Assembly (NCBI GenBank): GCA_002422865.1
Contig: DITN01000007.1
Coordinates: forward strand, 993-6,667
Reading direction: 5' to 3'
From: Bacteroidetes bacterium UBA6183
GTDB lineage: Bacteria > Bacteroidota > Bacteroidia > UKL13-3
DNA: 5,675 nt
The position numbers were made by a program, and so were the translations under genes. The notes beneath the pieces were generated by a model that was given only the letters and a program-made list of their open reading frames with translations, was not told the origin of the DNA and did not search any database. Shown piece after piece: positions 1 through 5,675 of the stretch. Numbering within the stretch: position 1 is the first letter of the stretch; each line of letters begins with the position of its first letter.

Positions 1-252
1 TAAATGATTGATGGTAACAAAAGCTTGTTTTAAGTTCTCACCTGCACAAAACACTTTAAAAATGCTTTGTTTAATAAGTATTTTTCCCGGCAGTTTATAT
101 TTCAAAATCCACTCGGCACCATTTGATAGCAGTTTTACTAAAGTAGGATAGTTAAACAGTTTAAATACAAAATGGGTTAAGTTTAGTGCTTGGTTTGATT
201 TGTATTTAAAAGCGTATTCGGTTTGGTTAAAATCGGGTATAGGTAAACTCAT
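1..252 (-). CDS. Proline dehydrogenase, N-terminal part (truncated by left window edge)
   Basis: An open frame of 84 codons starts with ATG at 252-250 and continues without a stop to base 1, so only the N-terminus is visible. The protein begins MSLPIPDFNQTEYAFKYKS, then shows LPGKILIKQSIFKVFCAGEN around residues 54-73. This matches the N-terminal helical region I know from monofunctional Bacteroidota proline dehydrogenases (pattern 'F-x-N-T-x-x-A-F-x-x-K-S ... L-P-x-x-x-L-I-x-x-T-x-F-x-x-F-C-x-G'). Such enzymes are FAD-dependent, oxidise L-proline to pyrroline-5-carboxylate and pass electrons to the membrane quinone pool. The FAD-binding TIM barrel that would prove the call lies outside the window. 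The start codon overlaps the norB stop as ATGA, so translation is probably coupled to norB. The product call is by remembered similarity and is fairly but not fully secure. Confidence 0.75.
   Translation of the reverse strand, partial: MSLPIPDFNQTEYAFKYKSNQALNLTHFVFKLFNYPTLVKLLSNGAEWILKYKLPGKILIKQSIFKVFCAGENLKQAFVTINHL
249..252 (-). other. ATGA stop/start overlap norB-proline dehydrogenase
   Basis: The minus strand reads ATGA, joining the norB stop to the ATG of the proline dehydrogenase frame. It fixes the start of the truncated downstream gene and is the third identical overlap in a row. Confidence 0.88.
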
Positions 253-1622
253 ATGGTTGTTGATTTTTGTGCGGTGAAAACGGGTTGATTTTTAATAGAC
301 TGATTGGTACATCTTATAAAATGATAAAGCAGTACACCTCCGGTAATAAATAGTGTAATGAGCAGTATAATTCCGGCAATGCTAAACAGGGTGAAATACG
401 GAATCAGTTGTTTCATGAGTTGGTGGTATTCTATTTGATGGGCGCTGTTTTGCCAGATTCCTTTTTTTATGCCTGCTATATTCAGTGCCAACCAAAACAA
501 CAATAAACCGCCTTGCATCAACCAAAATGTGGTATTCAGTAAACGGGTTGGCTTGTTGTATGTAATGCAATCGCTCTTTAAAAACACGAAACAGGCAGCC
601 AATAATATCATGGTATTAATGCCAATGGTAGTTCCCATGGCATGTGCCACAGTAACGTGCGTGCCATGAGTATACAAATTTAAAGCAGGTATAGACATAA
701 TAATGGCCTGGCCCATATTGGCAAATACCCAAAAATCAGAAGCCATGATAAAACGGTAAGGAAAATAATGGTAGTGTTTTTTGATATCGGATACACTTTG
801 TTTCCATGAAAAAAGAATACGGGCGAAAAATATCCATTCTGTCATGCTCACCCCGTAACCTATGTACCTGATGTAACTTTCTGTTGGCAAGGTATAAATG
901 TGATGGCCCCAATTAAACATCAAATTAAACAACCCTAAAAAGTACATGCCAAAAGCCAATTTGCTGTAACCAACTTTATTGTCGCCACTAATTTTATCCA
1001 TGATAAAAAATGCTGTACCATAAAGGAGTTGATTCCACGAACCCACCAATGATCCATTTACTTTCCATTGGATGGTCATATCAGTTACAAAATGTTCTCT
1101 GAAGTAAGGAAATACCCAAAGGTAATTTTCGAGGAAAGTGAACATAAAAAACAAACCACCACTCATCCACATCCAAACATAAACAGGCCATTTTTCTGCT
1201 GTTTTTATTACCCGGAAAAAGTTAACCAAATATAAAACCCAAGCCAAGGCAATAGGTAACGCCCAAATGGGGTTAAATTCCCAATATTCTCTTCCTCCAA
1301 AGTCTTTATGAAAGTAACTGCTCATAACACCTACTATGGCTATTAACCATAATAACAATTGTGTTGTTGCAAGTTTGTTCGAAAGTTTATTGGGATAAAG
1401 AATTTGCAAGGCACTCATTACACCCCCGTTTGCGCCAATTATTATCCAAAATGTAACCAGCGAAACATGTAACGGACGTAAAGCCACAAAACCTAAAGTA
1501 TCTTTTAAAAAGTTTGGATTGATGTAAACAAAGGAGGCAAGTACACCAAATGTTAAACCCACCAAAAGCAAGGTTAGTGCAAGTGTTAAAAATAATTTCC
1601 CTATTTGCGATGTTCCATTCAT
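249..1622 (-). CDS. norB: NorB-like heme-copper subunit I with non-canonical active site
   Basis: This 457-residue integral membrane protein has about 12 hydrophobic segments, the usual number and length for the catalytic subunit of cytochrome c-dependent nitric oxide reductase (2 NO to N2O). An ungapped match to P. aeruginosa NorB over the helix VI-VII region fixes the alignment. Kept residues are His52 in RPLH (heme b ligand, Pa His60), Glu112 in GREYWEF (calcium site, Pa Glu135), His240-His241 in WGHH (FeB ligands, Pa 258/259), Glu262 (Pa Glu280) and His327 in VAHAMG (heme b3 ligand, Pa His347). Changed residues are Asn189 for FeB ligand His207, Val193 for FeB ligand Glu211, Asn197 for Glu215, and Met329 for heme b ligand His349. 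The enzyme is therefore a NOR homologue, but NO reductase activity is uncertain. Automatic pipelines may label it 'cbb3-type oxidase subunit I', yet no ccoO or ccoP neighbour is present. It overlaps norC upstream and proline dehydrogenase downstream, each by ATGA. The norQ/norD-type assembly genes are not in the window. Confidence 0.9.
   Translation of the reverse strand: MNGTSQIGKLFLTLALTLLLVGLTFGVLASFVYINPNFLKDTLGFVALRPLHVSLVTFWIIIGANGGVMSALQILYPNKLSNKLATTQLLLWLIAIVGVMSSYFHKDFGGREYWEFNPIWALPIALAWVLYLVNFFRVIKTAEKWPVYVWMWMSGGLFFMFTFLENYLWVFPYFREHFVTDMTIQWKVNGSLVGSWNQLLYGTAFFIMDKISGDNKVGYSKLAFGMYFLGLFNLMFNWGHHIYTLPTESYIRYIGYGVSMTEWIFFARILFSWKQSVSDIKKHYHYFPYRFIMASDFWVFANMGQAIIMSIPALNLYTHGTHVTVAHAMGTTIGINTMILLAACFVFLKSDCITYNKPTRLLNTTFWLMQGGLLLFWLALNIAGIKKGIWQNSAHQIEYHQLMKQLIPYFTLFSIAGIILLITLFITGGVLLYHFIRCTNQSIKNQPVFTAQKSTTI
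1619..1622 (-). other. ATGA stop/start overlap norC-norB
   Basis: The minus strand reads ATGA, joining the norC stop to the norB start. It also supports the chosen norB start, since the protein MNGTSQIGKL then enters directly into the first membrane helix, as expected for NorB. Confidence 0.9.
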
Positions 1623-2026
1623 TGCATTTCTATCATTCCGTTTGGTAATACATTATAGTTTCGGTAATCTGCATTTCCGCTGGCATCAGCTTGTTTTAAA
1701 AACTCAAGCAGTTTTGTAAACTCATCATCAGGAATTTGAAATGCAGGCATTGATCTTACACCACTTCCAATAATACCTTTAATAATTGTTTCATTTTTTC
1801 TGCTGTATACATTGGTTAAATCAGGACCTAAGTATCCGCCTAAACCATACAATTGATGGCAGCTTTGGCAATTGTATTTTTGCCAAATAAGTTTGCCTTC
1901 AGCGGCAATACTTGCATCAAACTGTTGTGTTTTTATTTGTTGACTTGGTTTGATGTAGATGGTAAACGAATACACCAAAAAGCCGAAACACAATAAAACA
2001 AATAGGTATGTTGGCGTAATTCTCAT
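1619..2026 (-). CDS. norC: NorC-like membrane-anchored cytochrome c
   Basis: This 135-residue protein has one N-terminal membrane anchor (about residues 7-24, uncleaved type) followed by a periplasmic class I cytochrome c domain. The heme c site is CQSCH (Cys53, Cys56, His57), and the second axial ligand is very probably Met93 in VRSMPAF. The stretch GKLIWQKYNCQSCH followed by GLGGYLGPDLTNV (residues 61-73) is typical of NorC. It includes the Gly-x-Tyr region (Tyr65) that in known cNOR faces the calcium site at the NorB interface. NorC accepts electrons from soluble cytochromes or cupredoxins and passes them to heme b of NorB. Unlike its partner, it shows no loss of key residues, which argues that the complex works in electron transfer. 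Its ATG overlaps the nadB stop by 4 bp, and its stop overlaps the norB start by 4 bp, so all three are translationally coupled. Confidence 0.9.
   Translation of the reverse strand: MRITPTYLFVLLCFGFLVYSFTIYIKPSQQIKTQQFDASIAAEGKLIWQKYNCQSCHQLYGLGGYLGPDLTNVYSRKNETIIKGIIGSGVRSMPAFQIPDDEFTKLLEFLKQADASGNADYRNYNVLPNGMIEMQ
2023..2026 (-). other. ATGA stop/start overlap nadB-norC
   Basis: The plus strand reads tcat here, so the minus strand reads ATGA: the TGA stop of nadB shares bases with the ATG of norC. This arrangement usually means translational coupling by terminating ribosomes. It ties the respiratory-type subunits directly to the NAD biosynthesis genes. Confidence 0.9.
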
Positions 2027-3561
2027 AAAACTTTATGATGAGGTTGTGCTGTGTTATTTGTTTGATTTAACGATTGGTAAGTCAATAAGTCGTGAAGCAT
2101 GATTTCTGCTGTAGTAGCCATGTTATGTAACTGCATCAACTCTACCGAAAACATGTTGTTTTCAAGTATAGATTGTGTGAGTTGTTTAACCAACTTCATG
2201 TAAGTACTTCCTGCATCAATAGTTAATTTATCCTGAGAGATACAACACTTACTCATCCATTTTTTTATAGTTTTTATTTTCGGTTTTACCCATGCGTAAT
2301 CAACTATAACTGGCTGTTTGCATGAGTAAGGATGTGTTTCCTTTTGTGTAATATCTTGTTGCCTGTTCAACATGTGATTACAAATTTGGTCTGCAAACAC
2401 CAATGCCTCTAAAAGGGAGTTGGAAGCAAGCCTGTTTTTACCATGTAATCCGGTGCATGCCACCTCACCCAAAGCATACAAGTTAGTAATGTTGGTTTGT
2501 CCGTTAACATTAACCTTTACACCACCCGATTGGTAATGTGCAGAAGGTATAATCGGAATTAAATCAACATCTAACCGATAACCCAACGAAACTAATTTTT
2601 GAGTGATGGCAGGAAAGTGAATTTCCAATTCATCTGAAGGAAGATGTCTCACATCCAAATAAACACAATTGGTATGAGTTTTTGTGATGTGCTTGTTTAT
2701 GGCATTACTTACAATATCTCTGGTGGCTAATTCCCCTCTTATATCATCATCAAACAAAAAACGTTTCCCGCTTTCATCAACAACATAAGCACCATATCCA
2801 CGCAATGCTTCCGATATTAAAAAGGAAGTGTGTTTGTCGGTTTCGGTATACAATGCAGTAGGATGTAACTGCATGAAATTCATGTGTTGTAATTGTGCTC
2901 CTGCTCTTTTTGCTATGGCGTATCCATCACCGGTTGCCGGTTTAGGGTTGGTGGTATTTTCAAATAATTGTCCGCAACCACCGGTAGCTAAAACGGTATA
3001 GCATGCAGTTATGGTTTCCAGTTGCTGTGTAATTTCATTGTAAACCCAAACGCCTTTTGCGTTTTGCGCTTCATCCAATAAAATATCTGTAACTAATAAA
3101 TGCGTGGTTAAACTGATGTTTTTATTTGTTCTTACTTGTTCTAACAATGTAGCTACCACTTCAAACCCTGTTTGGTCTTTGCAATGCACAACCCTAGGGT
3201 GTTCATGACCACCTTCCAAGGCAGCATCTAATTCACCCTTACCTGCTTTATCAAATTGTACACCCCAATTTATCAATTCATAAATTTCTTTAGGGGCATT
3301 TTTAACCACCATTTCTACCACATCAGGTTTACAATAGTTTCCACCACTTGCAAGCGTATCGTTAATATGACTTTCAAACGAATCGGAGATGGTGTTTAAT
3401 ACAGCGGCTATACCACCCTGCGCATAACGTGTGTTGCTCTCTAATGCATTGGTTTTGGTGAGCAATGCAATTTGTATGTTTGGATTTTTTCTGGTGAGTT
3501 TTAGCGCTAGCGACAAACCACCAATTCCTGATCCAACTATAATTACATCAAAAATTTTCAT
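2023..3561 (-). CDS. nadB: L-aspartate oxidase
   Basis: This 512-residue flavoprotein converts L-aspartate to iminoaspartate, the substrate of NadA in de novo NAD synthesis; FADH2 is reoxidised by O2 or fumarate. The N-terminal FAD fold starts with VGSGIGGLSLAL (residues 9-20), then NTRYAQGGIAAVL (43-55). Active-site residues known from E. coli NadB are present: Glu116, His119 and Arg123 in EGGHEHPR, His233 in QLHPTAL, Arg281 in ATRD, His342 in SAHYQSGG, and Arg377 in GKNRLASNSLLEA near the C-terminal FAD site. The C-terminal helical domain (about 421-512) is divergent. Where relatives carry a 'VGIVR' motif there is CCISQD (439-444), and the usual terminal 'R-x-E-S-R-G-x-H' region is replaced by a polar tail. 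The start ATG lies one base after the nadA stop. It is cytoplasmic and almost certainly acts with the adjacent NadA. Confidence 0.95.
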   Translation of the reverse strand: MKIFDVIIVGSGIGGLSLALKLTRKNPNIQIALLTKTNALESNTRYAQGGIAAVLNTISDSFESHINDTLASGGNYCKPDVVEMVVKNAPKEIYELINWGVQFDKAGKGELDAALEGGHEHPRVVHCKDQTGFEVVATLLEQVRTNKNISLTTHLLVTDILLDEAQNAKGVWVYNEITQQLETITACYTVLATGGCGQLFENTTNPKPATGDGYAIAKRAGAQLQHMNFMQLHPTALYTETDKHTSFLISEALRGYGAYVVDESGKRFLFDDDIRGELATRDIVSNAINKHITKTHTNCVYLDVRHLPSDELEIHFPAITQKLVSLGYRLDVDLIPIIPSAHYQSGGVKVNVNGQTNITNLYALGEVACTGLHGKNRLASNSLLEALVFADQICNHMLNRQQDITQKETHPYSCKQPVIVDYAWVKPKIKTIKKWMSKCCISQDKLTIDAGSTYMKLVKQLTQSILENNMFSVELMQLHNMATTAEIMLHDLLTYQSLNQTNNTAQPHHKVL

Positions 3562-3562
3562 A

Positions 3563-4510
3563 TCAGTTTGATAAGGCTAACATTCTGTTTAAAGGAATGA
3601 GGGCTCTTTCTATTACTTCATGCGATAAGGTAATTTCAGGTGTTTCATTCAATAAGCAGTTGTATAGTTTTTCTATGGTGTTTAATTTCATAAATGCGCA
3701 TTCACTGCATGCGCAGGTATTGTCTTCTTTTGATGGTGCAGGTATTAATGTTTTATCGGGTGCTGCCGCACTCATTTGATGAAGTATACCTGCCTCGGTA
3801 GCAATAATAAACTCATTACAATCGGTGTTTTTTACATAATCTATCATGGCTGCTGTTGAACCAACAAAGTGTGCAACCTTCAATAAATCTGCTTCCGATT
3901 CAGGATGTACCACTATTTTTGCCTTTGGATATTGTTTGTGTAAATCCAATAATTTATTAAAAGAAAAAGCCTCGTGTACCACGCATGCACCATCCCATAA
4001 AACCATATCTCTTCCGGTTTCTTTTTTTAGGTAATGACCTAAATTTTTATCCGGAGCAAAAATGATTTTTTCATACTCGGGAATAGAATTAATGATTGTT
4101 TTTGCATTTGATGAGGTACAAATAATATCGCTTTGTGTTTTTATTTCAGCCGAACAATTGATGTAACTGACTACAATATGATCAGGATATTTTTGTTTAA
4201 ACACACTAAATTCTTGTGGTGTACAAGAGCTTGCCAACGAGCAGCCGGCCTCTAAATCGGGTAATAAAACCTTTTTACCGGGATTTAGTATTTTGGCCGT
4301 TTCGGCCATAAAATGTACTCCTGCAAATACAATGATATCAGCATTTGTTTTTGCAGCTTGTTTTGATAATCCCAAACTATCTCCAACAAAATCGGCTATA
4401 TCTTGTATAGCAGGTTCTTGATAGTAATGTGCAAGTATTACTGCATTCTTCTGCTCTTTTAACCGCTTAATTTCGGTTGCATAATCAAAAGGTTTTGTTG
4501 CTGCTGTCAT
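3563..4510 (-). CDS. nadA: Quinolinate synthase
   Basis: This 315-residue protein condenses iminoaspartate with dihydroxyacetone phosphate to quinolinate, using an oxygen-labile [4Fe-4S] cluster. Family signatures are AHYYQEPAIQDIADFVGDS (residues 27-45, substrate loop), GVHFMAETAKIL (64-75), VSYINCSAEIKTQSDIICTS (114-133), HPES (202-205), GSTAAMI (217-223) and TEAGILHQM (238-246). The three cluster ligands are expected to be Cys90 (EAGCS), Cys176 (DGACVVHE) and Cys271, the last cysteine of the CACSEC cluster at 266-271 just before AFMKLNT. Length is normal for the shorter NadA type without an N-terminal extension. The ATG at 4510 is two bases after the stop of the upstream gene, and the sequence after it fits the family start. 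NadA clusters are sensitive to O2 and are plausible NO targets, which may matter given the norCB-like genes downstream. Confidence 0.97.
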   Translation of the reverse strand: MTAATKPFDYATEIKRLKEQKNAVILAHYYQEPAIQDIADFVGDSLGLSKQAAKTNADIIVFAGVHFMAETAKILNPGKKVLLPDLEAGCSLASSCTPQEFSVFKQKYPDHIVVSYINCSAEIKTQSDIICTSSNAKTIINSIPEYEKIIFAPDKNLGHYLKKETGRDMVLWDGACVVHEAFSFNKLLDLHKQYPKAKIVVHPESEADLLKVAHFVGSTAAMIDYVKNTDCNEFIIATEAGILHQMSAAAPDKTLIPAPSKEDNTCACSECAFMKLNTIEKLYNCLLNETPEITLSHEVIERALIPLNRMLALSN

Positions 4511-4512
4511 AA

Positions 4513-5675
4513 CTAATTAGCCAATGCGGGTTCGGTATTAAATTGTATGTTTAATAAATCGGCTTCTAACTCTGCTAATTCTTTTCTCATGCCTTTAAAT
4601 AATTCTTCTGCTTGATTGCCAAAATGGTCTATCAATCCATGATAATAAGCTATACCCGATAGTAAGTTTTCTTTAAATTTTTCCAGATAACTTTCTTTAC
4701 GCTGCACCAATTGCAGGGTTATTTTTTGTTGTTCTTTATTTAAGTAATCGATGTAAAGTTTAAGTTCATTTACAAACATATTCGGCCTGTGTAGTTTATT
4801 TAAAATGTTTACTCGGCCATAAATATGATCAACCATTTCTTGTAAAGTAAATGTGCCCGAGAAGAAGGCTAAGTTTGGTCCGGGACAAATGGTTACAGCA
4901 CCAAAACTTTGTTTGTTGTGTATGTTATTTACCATCAAAGCCGGTTCGCTTAATCCTTCACACAAACAATCTTTCTCTTTAACCAAAGCGGCTTTCATTT
5001 CGTATTCGGCCGCGGTGGTGCACGTTTCTTTTAATTGTTTTAGTTTAAAGTATTGGTATTTTACTGATGCTGTACAGATAGGTTCTTTGGTAAATTCCGT
5101 ATCAAACTGAAGGAATTTTTTTAGGCACGGACTACCCGGTTTTCCTTTGTCAATTCTGATTTTACGCAGCACCTCGGCACTACTTTTCCTGAAGTTGTTA
5201 AAAGGAACACCCAAAGGTGATGAATTACTTAAATAATAATCTTCGGGTACCGCGGTAGCTAAACTGTTTAATGTCTGTGCATCTACATTGGTTACTTCGG
5301 GTACCAATAAAAATGGGCTACCCCAACCTCCACTGTTTAAATTGTAATGGGTTAATAAGAAATTGTTTTCATGCGCTGTGCCAATTCCTCCTTGTGCGGT
5401 AATTTTTAGTTCGGGTAATCCATTAAATAGATGTTTACCACTTAGCTGCAAGGCATCTAAACAAGCTGTGTATAAGGTTTGATAGAGTTCGCCACGTTTG
5501 TTTTTAAATTCTTCTAAGATAGGTCCCATTAATAAACCATCTGTTGCAAAAGCATGCCCACCACAATTTAATCCCGATTCAATTCTAAACTCTGAAACCC
5601 ACAAGCCCTTTTTAGCAAGGTATTTACCTTGTATTAAAGCAGAGCGATAATCGCTTACTTTTAAAATGATTTTCT
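4513..5675 (-). CDS. Conserved protein of unknown function, FMN TIM-barrel-like (5' end outside window)
   Basis: The frame is open from the stop at 4513 to the right edge, about 387 codons, so the true start is not visible. The TTG at 5602-5604 is in frame but is not a credible start, because family-like sequence (KVSDYRSALIQGKYLAKKG) continues upstream of it. Visible features are ESGLNCGGHAFATDG (about 5577-5533), a GGIGTAHENN segment (about 5391-5362), GGWGSPFLLVPEVTNVD (about 5331-5281) and SNSSPLGVPFNN (about 5229-5194). Cysteines follow in SPCLKK, ICTASVKYQ, ETCTTAAE, KDCLCEGLSEPAL and TICPGPN (about 5127 to 4887), then a long charged helical C-terminus. The 'GGI-G-T ... GSPFL' pattern recalls the last strands of FMN TIM barrels of the glutamate synthase or nitronate monooxygenase/FabK kind, and the cysteines could hold a metal or Fe-S cluster. 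Both ideas are inference. I recall similar unnamed Bacteroidota proteins but no assigned function. No signal peptide or membrane segment is visible. Confidence 0.85.
   Translation of the reverse strand, partial: KIILKVSDYRSALIQGKYLAKKGLWVSEFRIESGLNCGGHAFATDGLLMGPILEEFKNKRGELYQTLYTACLDALQLSGKHLFNGLPELKITAQGGIGTAHENNFLLTHYNLNSGGWGSPFLLVPEVTNVDAQTLNSLATAVPEDYYLSNSSPLGVPFNNFRKSSAEVLRKIRIDKGKPGSPCLKKFLQFDTEFTKEPICTASVKYQYFKLKQLKETCTTAAEYEMKAALVKEKDCLCEGLSEPALMVNNIHNKQSFGAVTICPGPNLAFFSGTFTLQEMVDHIYGRVNILNKLHRPNMFVNELKLYIDYLNKEQQKITLQLVQRKESYLEKFKENLLSGIAYYHGLIDHFGNQAEELFKGMRKELAELEADLLNIQFNTEPALAN

Noticed and set aside
382..570. Minus-strand open frame of 62 codons within norB
   Set aside because: It is in a different frame from norB across its conserved C-terminal helices and has no family signature, so it is a shadow frame.
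249..1622. Canonical cbb3-type cytochrome c oxidase subunit I
   Set aside because: There is no ccoO/ccoP neighbour, the partner is a NorC-type monoheme cytochrome, and the spacing of the His-His pair and helix VI matches NorB exactly. The GREYWEF calcium-site motif is also NOR-like.
249..1622. Decaying norB pseudogene because of lost ligands
   Set aside because: The frame is complete and of normal length, all membrane helices are intact, most other key residues are kept, and the gene is embedded in a tight operon with an intact norC.
249..1622. Known NO dismutase (Nod)
   Set aside because: Nod proteins are long qNOR-like single chains with a fused N-terminal domain. This is a short subunit with a separate cytochrome c. 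A related chemistry is possible but not shown.
3561..3563. Possible promoter or terminator at the nadA-nadB junction or other junctions
   Set aside because: Gaps are only 1-2 bp or are overlaps, leaving no space for independent signals. I saw no convincing hairpin with a T-run, tRNA, CRISPR or insertion-sequence end anywhere in the window.
4853..5110. Plus-strand open frame of 85 codons, and similar ones at 469-669, 3597-3779 and 3846-4034
   Set aside because: Each lies wholly antisense within a conserved minus-strand gene and has no recognisable protein character. They are chance open frames.
5602..5604. TTG as the start of the rightmost gene
   Set aside because: The frame stays open and motif-like to the window edge, so the codon encodes an internal Leu of a longer protein.

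Overview
The window is a single, gapless, minus-strand gene block from an AT-rich genome. It most likely comes from a member of the Bacteroidota. The support is the style of the proteins: a Bacteroidota-type NadA/NadB pair, a monofunctional proline dehydrogenase start, and a NorB-like protein of a kind I associate with this phylum. No ribosomal RNA or other direct taxonomic marker is present, so this placement is inference.

In transcription order (right to left) the block reads: (1) a conserved protein of unknown function whose 5' end lies beyond the right edge (4513-5675); (2) nadA, quinolinate synthase (3563-4510); (3) nadB, L-aspartate oxidase (2023-3561); (4) norC-like membrane-anchored cytochrome c (1619-2026); (5) norB-like heme-copper catalytic subunit (249-1622); (6) the first 84 codons of a proline dehydrogenase that runs off the left edge (1-252). 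Gaps are 2 bp and 1 bp for the first two junctions. The next three junctions are all 4-bp ATGA stop/start overlaps. There is no intergenic space for promoters or terminators, so the six genes are almost certainly one translationally coupled operon whose promoter lies to the right of the window.

NadB and NadA carry out the first two steps of de novo NAD synthesis (aspartate to iminoaspartate to quinolinate). NorC and NorB resemble the two subunits of cytochrome c-dependent nitric oxide reductase. Proline dehydrogenase feeds electrons from proline into the quinone pool. Joining NAD synthesis, a NO/O2-type heme-copper enzyme and proline oxidation in one coupled operon is unusual.

The most interesting observation is in the NorB-like subunit. 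An ungapped alignment (from memory) to Pseudomonas aeruginosa NorB shows that the non-heme iron (FeB) ligands His207 and Glu211 are replaced by Asn189 and Val193, that Glu215 is replaced by Asn197, and that the low-spin heme b ligand His349 is replaced by Met329. The His-His pair, the heme b3 His, the other heme b His, Glu280 and the calcium-site Glu are kept. The frame is intact and the partner cytochrome c is canonical, so this looks like a functional but non-canonical member of the NOR group rather than a decayed gene. Its real reaction cannot be read from the sequence.
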